Shown: one piece after another, positions 46,885 through 57,952 of the stretch
How positions within the stretch are numbered: position 1 is the first letter of the stretch
Layout: the number at the start of each line of letters is the position of its first letter
Assembly (NCBI GenBank): GCA_027943335.1
Contig: BSBK01008833.1
Coordinates: forward strand, 30,001-94,000
DNA length: 64,000 nt
Direction of reading: 5' to 3'
Source of the DNA: Chamaecyparis obtusa
Lineage: Eukaryota > Streptophyta > Pinopsida > Cupressales > Cupressaceae
Notes under the pieces: model-generated
The model's input: only the letters and a program-made list of their open reading frames with translations
Told to the model about the DNA's origin: nothing
Database searches by the model: none
Position numbers and translations under genes: made by a program

Positions 46885-47865
46885 GTGCAGCCTAGGAGTG
46901 GTGGATAATGTGGGTTTTTACTAGTGATGTGAGTTGGTTTGTAGATTTTATGGCTTCTATCCCTCTCTTCCTGATCTATATCATTGGGTGTTTGATTCAT
47001 GGAGACCTTTAGTCTCGGGTAACATCAATCTTTTCCCATGTTTTAAGGGGTTTTTTTATTGTTTATTTTACTTCTTCTGATGAATGTGGTTTGGTGTTGA
47101 TTTGTCTCACTAAACCACTTAATGTGTGTCCAGTGGGGGTTTGTCTCCGTAATCTCCCCCTACATTTTTGGGAAAACTCTTGCTCTAAGGCCATTGGAAA
47201 TTCTATTGTTCATTTTTTAAAGGTGGATGGGTCTATGACAGTGATGGGCCTCTCTACCTTTCCTCTCATTCTAGTTGAAATTGACATCTCCACTCCCCTC
47301 CATGGGGAGTTGGTTCTCATGATCGCGGATAGGTCATGGGCTCAACCACTGGATTATAAGGGCCTTCCCTTTCAATGTTGACAATGCTTCTCCCCTATTC
47401 ATTTGGTTGCATATTGTTCTCTTGTGTTTTGAAGAGGTGTTGCCACATGGTGGAGGGACACAAATGATTGATCATTTGACTATCCATCCATCCAACTCTT
47501 CCTCTGATGACTCTTCACAGGATGGTGATGACTCCCCACAAGGTGATTCTTTTACTAAGTTGGCTTCCTCTGACCCAATGGGTCAAACCCCACCACTTAT
47601 TGTTGATGTGGTCCCCTCTGGCCATATGGAGCCTTCTCCGACTTTTGTTGCTCATGGTTTGCATCAAACCTTGGCTGTTGAGATACTACATAGTCAACAC
47701 TCTATTTTTGTTGTTGATTTTCTCTCAAAGAGGGCTCTGCCACCTTCACCTTATGGTGGGGACCCTAGTGAAAGTATCACTTGGATAGTTGTCCATATGC
47801 AAAGATTAAATCACTCTAGTGACTCTCACTCTCCTCCTCAAGTGGTGGGTGAGATGTCTACCTAG
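46885..47865 (+). pseudogene. LINE-3 ORF1, DUF4283 region and zinc knuckle
   Basis: Blocks include FDSWRPLVSGNINLFPCFKG (about 46990), then the piece 47091-47381 with NLPLHFWENSCSKAIGN and FPLILVEIDISTPLHGEL. The knuckle near 47373 has C, stop, Q, C, FSPI, H, LVAY, C, that is CX2CX4HX4C with a stop in the first gap. A Ser/Pro-rich tail follows to 47865. The protein would bind element RNA. There is no ORF2 behind it. Confidence 0.65.
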
Positions 47866-48025
47866 TTTTGATGTAAATTAGAAGTTATTTTGCTACTGTG
47901 TTGTTAATGATATTTCTTGACCTTTTTGTAAATAGTTTTCCTACACATTCCTTGGTTTGTGGTGGTTTAGGGGTCAACCCCCTTGATAGACTAGTTGAAT
48001 AATTAAAAAAAAAGAAATTATGAAA

Positions 48026-48929
48026 AGAATTGTAGACAATGTATAGAAGAGCTAGTAAGTTACAAATTATAAACATTAAGGCAATTGACTATTTAAAAAA
48101 ATAAAGGATATAGAACTATCAAGAATGATCACATTGCAAAGTTGAATAATTGAAGAACACAACTTGTAAAGATGAAGATGCAATATAAAGGCTCAAATAT
48201 TAGAATTTTTTAATTCAAAGCCTTATAAATGAGTATCATAATTTTATGCATACATTGGAGCTAGCTAAAAATTATAGACTTTAATAGCTTACTGATGAAT
48301 CTAGTAAAAATTCACTAGCATTTATGACAAGATGAATATATAAGAGGTAAAATTACAATTAAATCATACTAAAATGAAAGATAATGAAATGAAAAGAATC
48401 TACAAATCAATAATAAAAAACATTAATATCAACATAGAAATATTTTTGTAAAAGGAAAATGGATGTAAGAATCACAGGCACAATTTTAGAAGATAAACAT
48501 TATCACATATTACAATTGTGTAAAAGGAAATAAAAGTAATCAATACTGTATCAAATTATATGTATGAGGGTAAACAATGTCTAATCAAAGAATAATCAAA
48601 ATTTTCTTAGGAAAAGTAGATCATATTTAAAATATATTGATAGTCATTTTAGTTTCTCAAAGAATTCAAATACCACACACTAGTTTAGTTTAAGAGTTAT
48701 CCATTGTATTACTTACTAAGATAATTTCTTTGGTTCATCGGAAAGAGTGAAAGGTGCAATGATATTTCTTGGTGATGAAAACTCACATGAAATTTGAAAG
48801 AATGGGTTCAATTCTAATGAAATGACATAATGGAATAAATTTAAAATAATAAATGAGAATTGTGGACCTATGTTTATTAAAAAAATTCTCTTCATAAGCT
48901 AAATAAATCAATCTGATTATAAGGTGGAG
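48026..48929. other. AT-rich stretch, possibly 5' part of a decayed copia
   Basis: No clear motif was seen. It precedes the integrase remnant on the same strand, so it may hold its gag, too decayed to recognise. Confidence 0.35.
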
Positions 48930-49850
48930 TTCTATTAGTACCTAATAAAAAATATTATTGATGGATTTAAATTTGTAGTTACAAGAGTTGAGAGTGATAG
49001 CATCTGCAAATTTTTAGTATCTATAAATAAGGTAGCTTACATAGATATAGGTTATTCTGCAAGAAAATTATGGCATCGAAGATTTGGTCATTTAAATTGT
49101 TGACATTTGATATCAAAGATTTGGTCACTTAAATTGTTAACATTTGATTATTATTGACATCATTATTTAGATAAAAGTAAACACATATATGTGCATGATG
49201 TATAATGTATGTTAGGTAGACAACATAAAGATAAGTTTGAAAAGTCTCAATGATAGATAAATAAATCTTTTGAATTTGTCCAAACTGATTTATGTGGGCC
49301 TTTGAAGCTTTAATCAAAGTGAAGAGATAGGTACATCTTAAAATCAGTTGATGACCTTGTGAATAAGGTTTGGATTAAGTTCCTTAAACAAAAGGATAAT
49401 GTATTTGACAAATTCTGAAATATTTAAGGCATTTGTGAAAAATCAGAATCAAAATATGACAGAAGATAATAACCAATAACAATGAAGAATATTAATAACA
49501 TATTCATAGAATAAATATATAGAATAACGATGTTGCTAAAAAGGAAGAAGAGGACTGTAGAGCATGATGTATGCTACAGTTAGAAGGATCTTCCGTTGTG
49601 TCTTTAGTCTAAGGCTGTCAATATATCAGCTCATGTCTTAAGTAGAACTCTTATAACTTGTTTGCAGAATATGACTTGGAAGTATGGAACGATAAGAAGT
49701 CAAATGATTAGTATTTGAAATTACTTGGATGTGAAGCATTAATTCACATACCTGACCCCAATGAGATTAGAACTAAAAAAAAATGTTAAGAAAACTGTTA
49801 AGCGTATCTTAGTTGGCTATTATGTTTTTGAAAAAAAATGCGACGGAATT
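48930..49850 (+). pseudogene. copia integrase remnant
   Basis: Across frequent stops the plus strand gives LWHRRFGHLN (pre-integrase zinc His), FEFVQTDLCGPLKL (start of the core), ILKSVDDLVNKVWIKFLKQK (second Asp region), and YLKLLGCEALIHIPDPNEIR. No gag, reverse transcriptase or LTRs are identifiable, so it is a relic. Its right end runs into sequence related to the NLR gene. Confidence 0.65.
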
Positions 49851-49939
49851 CTTGCAGACCAAGATTATGAATTACTTTTGTGACTCACCAGAATCCGGGA
49901 GATCGTTGATGTTAACCTACGATTGAAAGAGATCTGAAA
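49716..49939. repeat. Copy A of a copia/NLR junction repeat
   Basis: This segment recurs at 50630-50823. It contains the copia tail (GAAATTACTTGGATGTGAAG), about 100 bp of intron-like DNA and the last 55 bp or so of the NLR exon with its GTGAGT donor. Copy B lacks 29 bp that are present here after GCATTAATTCA. Confidence 0.85.
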
Positions 49940-50533
49940 TTTTTTGGACTGAATTTAATGTTTTTTGGGTTGCGCAGCTAGAAGATTTTTCTGAAGAGGT
50001 TTGATCATAGTTCAAAAGATTTTATTTTTATTTTTATTAAAAAAGATTAAAGTTTTTAAGGTTTCCTTACTTTATATGAAGTAAAGAGAATAGAGAATAA
50101 TCTAGTGAAATTACCCATCAAATAGTGATATGAAGTGCAAACAATTTGCAAATCGAATATATTGTATGAGGTTATGGGCTCTTTTACGATCCCACTTTAA
50201 TGGGAAACAATCTTAACAGATTCTTTTTTAGTCTATAAAATCTCACTTTAATGAGACTTTTAGGTCATAAAATTGTTGAAAAAGATAATAAATATTTTGA
50301 AAAATGAAAAGAACTTTTCTATATAATAAATTTTAAATACTGAAAATGGATGTATTCAACATTAAGAATTGTATAAGAATGGTAAGATCTATTAGAAATG
50401 AGGGATAGATCTAATTGAATTAATTATGGAAAATAAATTTCTGATGTTTTTATTAGATAACACCTGTTATGTTTTAAAATGGATTTTAATTAGTTAAAAA
50501 ATTTGACTACTCTTAAAGACAAAACAAAACAAA

Positions 50534-50620
50534 AATCAGATTTGCAAAAACATTGATTTTTTTGCAATTTTTTTGTAGTTGTCTACCACAAAATATTTTG
50601 TGCAGATCATGAAAGACAAT
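50534..50620 (-). mobile_element. Mutator-like MITE, copy E, internal fragment
   Basis: GATTTGCAAAAACATTGA, TTTTTTGCAATTTTTTTGTA and TTTTGTGCAGATCATGAAAG match the inside of copy C in reverse. Both terminal repeats are missing. It sits immediately before the second junction repeat. Confidence 0.6.
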
Positions 50621-50772
50621 GAAGATCTCTGAAATTACTTGGATGTGAAGCATTAATTCAAAAAAAAATGTTAAGAAAAGTGTTAAGCTTATCTCAGTTG
50701 GCTATTATGTTTTTGTAAAAAAATGCGACGGAATTCTTGGAGACAAGATATGAATTATTTTTGTGACTCACC

Positions 50773-52560
50773 AGAATCCCGACGATCGTTGAAAAGGAAC
50801 TACGATTGAAAGAGATCTGAAAAGAGGACAACTTTTTCAACAGTTCCAGCCCATGAATGTTGCGGAGCTTCGAACACCTATCGCCTTTAATTACTTTAAC
50901 TGAGCTCAGTCTTTCAACATCAAGTGTTTCTAGTTCATCACATCCACTTATATCAAGAACTTCAAGTCTTCTCAGGCCAGAGGGGAATGCCAGTGTTGTC
51001 AGCTTTGAACAGTTCATCAAGTTTAGATTTATCAAACTGTCGGGTAGCCTTCCAATCTTTGTCAAAAGACGATTGGCGGACAGATCAACACTTTCAAGTT
51101 CAGAAAAAACACTTCCGGCCTGAGGAATGTCTATCTCTAGAATGCGGCTGTCTCTTATGATTAAATCTGTTAAACAATCTGAGCGATTCAGATGAGCACC
51201 CTGTCCAATACTTCCTTTATCCGCTTCTGTCAGCAACTGCTCCAAATTATCAAGTGGACATTCTTGAACATCCAACATTTTCATATTCATCCATGCAATT
51301 GTTTTTGGTAACTCTCTTATACCACATTTATATATTCTAAGACTTTCCAGGCGTACTAACTTTTCAATAGAGTCGCCAATAAAATGTAGCTCGGTGCATC
51401 CTATCAGACTCAAGTCTGTTAATCTGCTCAAATTATATAGAGAAGATGGTATCTCTGTTAATTCTGGGCTACCTATATGTAGTTCTTCCAGAATTTCCAG
51501 GTGTTCTAGACGCTGGGGCAATTCTCTCAGACAGGTATCGGCCGCATTTAAATACTTTAAAGACTTTTGAACCTCAATTCCCTCGGGCATTTCCCATAGC
51601 ATAGAGCAACCCTCAAAGTCCAGGTACTCAAGACTTGTGATTTTTCCCAAATCTTTGAGAATGAGCTTCCTGCAATGTCGCAGTGCTAAATATTGAAGTT
51701 GCAACAAACTTTGTGTGAAAGAATCTGGCAAAAACACCAAATCGACGCAGCCAGATAGGTCTACATATCTCAGGTAGTTCAGATCCCCAAAATCAATTGG
51801 GAGAGTTTCCAGGCCACGAATATTCTGTAAAACTAACTTGCCCAAATTCTTGAAATTCAGCTTTCGTAACCACTCCTGAAACCACAGTCCAAGATTTATT
51901 TGAGGCGGCAATGAATCTGAAGTCTTTGAAGCTAAACCGTATTTTTTGTCAACTGATGTTGAAGGACCTGCTGTGCTTGCGCTTGGAATATCATTTCTGG
52001 TTACGCTTGGAAACTGCTGTGGAAAATCGTCTCCGCAGGTGATTTCCAATGCACCCAGCTGCGAAGGAGGCTGCAATAGCAATGGTGTTTTAGTTGCTAT
52101 GAATGCTTACAATTGCAAGATGAAACGTCAATGGCCGAGGAAGGATGTACATACCTGACAATTATCAAACAAGTTGATGAAATCTTGAGGGTCCACACCA
52201 TGAACTTCCAACACTCTTAAACTTCTCAGTGAGAGAGTGGAAGGAATGAGAATCTTTGAACTTCTTTCAGAGAGGGATGAAGGAATGAGAATCTTTGAAC
52301 TTCTTTCAAAGAGGGAAAAAGGGTTTGCAGTGTCCTTCGATTGACGAAAGCGAAACCATATCAAGTCTCCGGACACACTCTTGAATTCCCGCAGAATAGC
52401 ATTATTTGGAACCGCCAGAAGCTTTAGTCCACATACATCTTGATTTTGCAAAAATGTTGGCAACTCATGGTATTCATCTCTACGAAGTCCTCGTACATCG
52501 TAATTTTGGGCCATCGACCAAAGACCACATCCACCAGTCAAGCCATAATTTTCTGAAGCA
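50773..52560 (-). CDS. NLR disease-resistance gene, LRR portion (partial)
   Basis: Two exons on the minus strand encode a leucine-rich repeat region of a plant intracellular immune receptor. The first runs from about 52560 (acceptor candidate GCTTCAG) to 52155. The second runs from 52070 or 52058 to 50773. The second exon, about 430 codons, has around a dozen repeats with LxxLxxLxLxxC spacing (LETLPIDFGDLNYLRYVDL, LEYLDFEGCSMLWEMPEGI, LTDLSLIGCTELHFIGDSI). It ends at a consensus donor, CTG then GTGAGT; without splicing it would read on to a stop at 50694. No NB-ARC (P-loop, GLPL, MHD), TIR or coiled-coil sequence is seen upstream in the window, so this is either a gene with far exons or a remnant. 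The LRR frame is clean, which speaks for recent selection or recent loss. Confidence 0.72.
52059..52154 (-). other. Short intron in the NLR gene with two alternative acceptors
   Basis: The donor is CAG then GTATGTAC at 52154. Acceptors are TTGCAG (intron end 52071, intron 84 bp) and TTCGCAG (intron end 52059, 96 bp). Both keep phase 0 and would differ by four residues (PPSQ). Confidence 0.7.
52230..52320 (-). repeat. In-frame 39-bp tandem repeat in the NLR first exon
   Basis: GGAATGAGAATCTTTGAACT begins two units 39 bp apart (about 52232 and 52271). They encode 13-residue copies of the type ERSSKILIPSSLS, and a related partial unit follows. The 56-kb copy preserves only one partial unit. Confidence 0.85.
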
Positions 52561-52569
52561 GGTGACTGA

Positions 52570-54190
52570 TGAATAAGCAGAGATAGAATGTGTTAAATTG
52601 GAAATAGTAAATTGTCATCCAATACAAAAGTTTAATACAAATAAGCGTTGAGTTGGTTTAGACATCCAGCACACGGAAGCTTTTAGTTGCTTTGGACAGC
52701 CAGCACAGCCTAAAGGTTTCATCATTTGGTATCAAATTTAGCATAGTTTTTTGTTATATGCAAACATACACAACAATATGGAAGCATTGGGATGGCATGT
52801 GAATTGTAACTGAGCTTAAATAGAACCAAAGCTGGAGACGGATATCAAAAGTTTCCGTCCAAAGTTTCACTAGGAAATGAAATTTCTAACATTTCCAAAA
52901 AAAATACATTTTTAATGTGTTAACAATATATCATTGAAAGTAAACAAGTATATTTATATTTAATAAAATCTACCTCATAGATATTTTTAAGTTTATTTTA
53001 CTTAAATTTTATTAATTATATATCTTTATATAGATCAAAGTTTAATTGTTTTGATAGTTATAAAATTATTTCAATTGTGAAAAAGTAAAAGTTTAGAATG
53101 ATTTAAGACAATTCACCTAAACCAATTTTTTTTAAAAGATAAATAGACATATTAAGAATTTTAACACCTAAAAATCTAACATTAATTCAAACTTAGAATA
53201 AAGATGATCAAGTATTTTTCCAGCAATTATTCATATCTTTGCATTTACCAAATATTTGAATAATTCTATTCTTAACACTATTCTTAAACCACACTTAATT
53301 CAATAGTCAGAAATTATTTAAACTAATAGGATATACCATTCTTTAGTAGAAATGATGTGTAAAAGTATTATTGATTATTTCACTATTACAAAAATAATAT
53401 TCAAATAGATTGCTTCCCTCCCAAAAAAATATGAAACTTTTTGGCATTATCTTCACCATCGTCTATTTTGGAAGATTTTTTAAAAATTGTTCTTTATTGT
53501 GTCCATTGTGGTCCCCAGGCTAGAAATCCATTGAATTCTATCTTGCTTGTGTTATCACCTTAATCCATAAATAAAGTGGAAAGCTATGCCTCAACATTTA
53601 AACTAGCAAAGTAAATTTCTAGCATTTTCAAAAAAACATTCGTATGTGTTTACACTATACAAATAAAAGTAAATACAAATAAAAATTTGTGTATCTTTAG
53701 TATTTTAAAGAGATAATAAAGTTGCAAACATGAACTGGTAGTTTTTGTTTCTTATTTTCAAGGAATTTTGGTGACCTCTTATAGGAACTATTGCTACTGT
53801 AATAAATTAATAATAAACTAGCATATATTTTTCCCGTTCTTTTTATTCTAAATGTATAATTTTTTCTCTTTGTTGGACTGTCAAAACATCTATCTTTTTT
53901 GTTTTTTTGGGGTAATCTATTTTTGGACATGGATTGTTTTTGGACATGGATTGGTTAGGTGGATGAGATTCACAATGCCATTTTTAGGCTCTACATATAT
54001 CCATTTATTTTTAAATTAAAAAAGCACATCCTATTTTTGGTAACTTGTTTTTTAGTCACAAAGATTGCCTCTAGTGTAATTATAGTAATAACTAGCATAC
54101 CTATATTAAAAATATAGGTAAAATACACAGATATATCATTATGGAGAATAATCTATTGCTATTGTTGTTGATTTATTAGGTGTCAAAATA
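52570..54190. other. Gene-free AT-rich stretch upstream of the NLR exons
   Basis: No NB-ARC or TIR motif was found in any frame. The 77-codon ORF 53930-53697 is AT-driven and shows nothing recognisable. It may be an intron of the NLR gene. Confidence 0.45.
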
Positions 54191-54195
54191 TATTT

Positions 54196-55925
54196 AATTT
54201 TTTATTAATAAATTGTAGCCATTTCCATTAATGTAAGAGATAAAGCATACTATAGACAAAAAAAAGAGGATTTGAGATCACCCTTTAAGAGTCAAATAGG
54301 GAAAGTCCAAAGGACCAAAAAGCACATGGGTAATGTTCAAAAACATAAAATAGGCTAAGCCCAAAGAGGAAACATCACATAAAAAGCTACTAAGTGGCTA
54401 GAGCAATGGCCATGGGTGGTCGAGGAGGATCTCTATCATCCTTGGGATCCCATACATTAGAAAGGATCAAGGTTAACGCTTTGGAGGGACCACCCTTCTT
54501 CTATCACAACGTCCTCTATATCCTTGTTATGATCCTTTCGAGAGGAAGAGATCACAAGTGTCAAATATGGGAGCCACTTGGAAGAGCTAGGCTAGTCATT
54601 GTCACTACCAAAATCCTCGCCACCACCACCACCAGTAGAAGGCCCTGCACCACTTGTACCACATCTAGAGGCTAAGCCCCCACATGGAGAGGTGGCGCAC
54701 TACCTTTCAAAGTCCCTACCACCACTAGATTGGTGGCAATGAGCATAAGACCACAAAGTTTAAGTGTGATGCACCAAGGAATTTCAAGTGCGCCAACATC
54801 CATAGGGAAGAGACCAATCATAATGAGTAGAAGGGTATAGAGGTAATGACAACCATACACAAGCATTTCCCAAATGCTCTAAAAGCTCCTACAAGCAAGC
54901 TACCTCCAACACAACCTTGTTTTCTTGCACTTGAATCTGAAGCATCACATGATTATATATACATAATTTAGTAAAAGGTAAAACATTACCATAATATGAG
55001 CTATGAGAAAGTAAAATAACATTTCTCTCTCTTCATAATGTGAAGAAGATTTCCACCCTGAAAGCATGCTAGATCTGGGTAAATTTGAAGGGAATACATG
55101 GCCAATTCCTAGAAGAACCATATGCCAAGAAAAAGGTTTGGGTTCAAATGGTAGAAATAGATCATAAATACAACTTCACAAGTGTTGAGCGTGATGATAA
55201 AACTAAAGAGGTATATGAAACTTTTGGGTTGCCCACAGAAAGGGGAACGTAGATCTAACACACCCAATGCCTTAGACGAAGGCCCAAAGGAAAGTCTTGG
55301 AAAAGAATACACCAAGAAAAATAAGAGAGGTTGGGCTCCAAAATAGTAGACAAGATATTTTAGAATCTATGACACTAAATGGTTTGAGAGGACTGTAAGT
55401 GCCACCAAAAATTCAAGGCTACAACCATGGGCAAATGAGGAACAAGTTAGAGATATCCGGGCTTTGGTTTGTAACTACAAAAAGAAGTATTGGGGACCTA
55501 ACGAAAATCTTCCCACCAGGGCTTAACATAATGAATGTTTAGTCTATGAAGCATATTCAAAAGAAAAGCAGACAAGACTATGTCAAATGTTTGTCAATCT
55601 AGTCAAAGAAGCCAAAAGTAGGCTTTCATGTCTTCCCAAGAACAAAGATTCATGGTAGCTCTAGAACAATAAAGTCCTGACGAGTGCAGATGTCATGCTT
55701 ATGAAAGTAAAGAGAACAAACACTAGGCACACAAGCCAGAGGCATTTCTTGAATTTGAATGAACGAAGACCACCAAATAGTATGCTAGTTGAAAGAAAGA
55801 CCATCCCTAAAACTGAAGCCAGCCCACCAAAGCCATGGTTTGACAACTTCTGACAAACACCAAATGCTTTTGGCCACAAAAGTGCCTTCAAGATGAACAT
55901 TATCTTTCATAACCAGAAATATTTA
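54196..55925 (-). mobile_element. 5'-truncated LINE related to LINE-1 (about 1.7 kb)
   Basis: The minus strand repeats the 3' third of LINE-1. It has a KAFGVCQKLSNHGFGGLASV segment parallel to the LINE-1 region at about 19.6 kb. A zf-RVT block follows with SPFCGQPKSFIYLFSF (about 55240), keeping the CPFC-type zinc pair partly. It also has the same 3' untranslated sequence, ending near 54200 in an AATAAAAAATTAAAT tail. The 5' end stops at about 55925 against the NLR fragment. Many stops are present. 5' truncation is normal for target-primed reverse transcription. Confidence 0.75.
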
Positions 55926-55929
55926 TAAC

Positions 55930-56455
55930 AAAACTTAATTGGAATTTTTTCTAGGCCACGAATATTCTGTAAAACTATGTTGCTCAAATTCTTGAAATTC
56001 AACTTTCCCAACCAGCCCTAAAACCTTTATCCAAAATTTATTTCATACGACAATGAATACATTGGAATCTCTCATGACGATGAATATGGAGTCTTGGAAG
56101 CTAAATAGTATTTTGTGTAAACTATTGTTAAAGGACTTGTTGTACTTGCACTTAGAATATCATTTCTGCTTTTGACTTTATTTTTGTTTACGCTTGCAAA
56201 ATATTGTGGAAAATCCTCTCCGCACATGATTTCCAATGCACCCAGCTATGAAGAAGACTGTGATAGCAGTGGTATTTGAGGTGCTATGAATGCTTACAAT
56301 TGCAAGATGAAACGTTAATGTCTGAGGAAGGATATACATACCTTACAATGATTAAAAGAATTGATGAAATCTTGACAGTTCGCATCATGAACTTCCAACA
56401 CTCTTAAACTTCTCGGTGAGAGAGTGGAAGGAATGAGATTCTTTGATTAGGCCAA
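55930..56455 (-). pseudogene. Second NLR copy, LRR-start fragment
   Basis: This stretch aligns base for base, with small indels, to 51788-52250 of the NLR. Both share GGCCACGAATATTCTGTAAA, GATTTCCAATGCACCCAGCT, GCTTACAATTGCAAGATGAA and CTTCCAACACTCTTAAACTT. The intron donor (GTATGTATA) and both acceptor AGs are conserved. The frame has stops and insertions. It ends at 56455 inside the first unit of the 39-bp repeat and at 55930 against the LINE. It is a decayed tandem duplicate. Confidence 0.85.
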
Positions 56456-57123
56456 GAGGTGTCTCCTACAGCTGCAGTGGGGAGGGAAGGGAACTGTGTA
56501 CACAAAAAGATTGTGTGGCAGTTACAATCACAAATTTAATATTTGATGCTTCTTAAAAATCCAGCCTAGCTCACCTTACGTAACTAATAAAGATGAAACA
56601 ACTGGATAAAGGTCACCTAACCAACAAAGCTGAAGATTTTAAAAAAAAATCTAAATGCTTCTTTTGTATAGAAATCATCAAGTGTCTTAAATTGTAGGTT
56701 GGAACGCAACATAATCTCAGACCCCCTTATGATTTGGACCAATTTCTCTAAAAATCATGTTGCTCAGAATTCTTTCACCTTCGTGTTTGACTTTTTGCCA
56801 ATGTAGTTGCATAAGGGAGATCATCATAAGGGGGTTCATTACAACATAAATCTTCTGATATGTAGGAGTTCAGTCATTTCTTTTGTAATGTGTCAATACG
56901 ATTATTTTTTATGATCATTATCTGAAATTATTTATACTCTCTCAGGGTGAGATGTTTTAGTTACAGGGGCGAAGCAAAAGGCACTGTATCAATTCATTCT
57001 CCCCTTCACTTTTTTTCTTAAGAGAACTTCTTCAACACCAAAATCTAAGTCTAAATTATTTTCTCTCTTTCACTCATTCTATTCTCATTCTTATTTTTAG
57101 CATAGACCTGTGGAGCTATTCAT
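56456..57123. other. Spacer with a short inverted repeat
   Basis: ACCCCCTTATGAT (56721-56733) faces ATCATAAGGGGGT (56823-56835), 13 bp perfect with an 89-bp loop. This is possibly a MITE remnant. No gene is seen. Confidence 0.55.
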
Positions 57124-57227
57124 TATTGGAATTTTAAATTGTTTAAATTCAAATTGGTTTGTCCCTGAGCTTGTCATTTCCACCTACCTACCAGGAGCTT
57201 CTAGAAGTCAACAACGGTGAGTTAATG
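57124..57227 (+). repeat. 5' LTR remnant (104 bp) of copia element 2
   Basis: It starts TATTGGAATTTTAAATTG and ends GTTAATG, where homology to the 3' LTR stops. Confidence 0.82.
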
Positions 57228-57245
57228 ATGTTTGGGCAAAAAAGA

Positions 57246-57952
57246 TGAATACCATTATGGTTGCAAACGATTTGTGGGATCTTGTGGTCAATGAATTTGT
57301 AAATGTGACTAGTCCAATTTAGTTAGCTGTCCTCTCAAAAAATTAGAAGACTCAATTGAAGGAGTCAAGGAGGAGAGATGCTAAGGTATTGAGTTTGATT
57401 AAAGTAGCCTTGACAAAGGTGATTATTCCCAGAATAGCAGCAACTAACTATGCCAAAGAAGCTTGGAAAATCCTCCAACAAAGCTATAAAGGTACAGATA
57501 AAGTTTGGTTAGTGAAATTCTAGATGCTTTGAAGAGATTTTGAGACTCTTCTCATGAAGGACAATGAGTCCACTTCAGATTTCAGCTCAAGAGTCTCTGG
57601 TTTGATAAACCAGTTAGGGACGAATGGAGAAGCCATGGAGGAGCAGAGAATAATGGAGAAAATCTTGAGAAGTCTGCCCACAAGATTTGATATGATTGTG
57701 ATTGCCATTGAAGAGGCAAAAGATCTCTCCACATTGACTATTGATGAGTTAATGGGTTCTCTCCAAACCTGTGAGCGGCACCTTAATAGGTTTGCAAAGT
57801 CTTCCCAAGAGCAAGCTTTCAAATCTCAAGCCAATGCAAGAGGAAGGGGGAGAGGAAGAAACAACTCCATATGAGGCTCTAGAGGTAGAGGTCATGGCAA
57901 CTCTAGACAAGGAAATGCTGGAGGAGAAAGATCAAGATGAGCAGGAATCCAG
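57246..57952 (+). pseudogene. copia element 2 Gag (UBN2-type), first part
   Basis: It begins around MNTIMVANDLWDLVVNEF, and a later block is NYAKEAWKILQQSYKG. After stops near 57320 and 57520 comes an open piece, 57554-57874, with LMKDNESTSDFSSRVSGLIN and IMEKILRSLPTRFDMIV, both strong UBN2 Gag markers. The end is Arg/Gly-rich (RGRGRGRNNS). The reading runs up to 57952 and resumes at 59039 on the far side of a solo LTR. Confidence 0.85.

Larger units (their letters stand above)
42261..48010 (+). mobile_element. LINE-3, interrupted by a nested LINE
   Basis: AAAGAAATTATGAAA occurs at 42245-42259 and 48011-48025, a 15-bp direct repeat that brackets the region. The right copy directly follows an A9 run (48004-48012), as expected at a LINE 3' end. 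Between the brackets are ORF1-like pieces on both sides of LINE-2. No endonuclease or reverse transcriptase of LINE-3 itself is seen, so it carries a large internal deletion or was a short form. Confidence 0.72.

Noticed and set aside
50857..51160. Plus-strand ORFs over the NLR
   Set aside because: Antisense shadows of the LRR exon.
57520..57822. Minus-strand ORF of 100 codons
   Set aside because: Antisense of the copia Gag UBN2 block.
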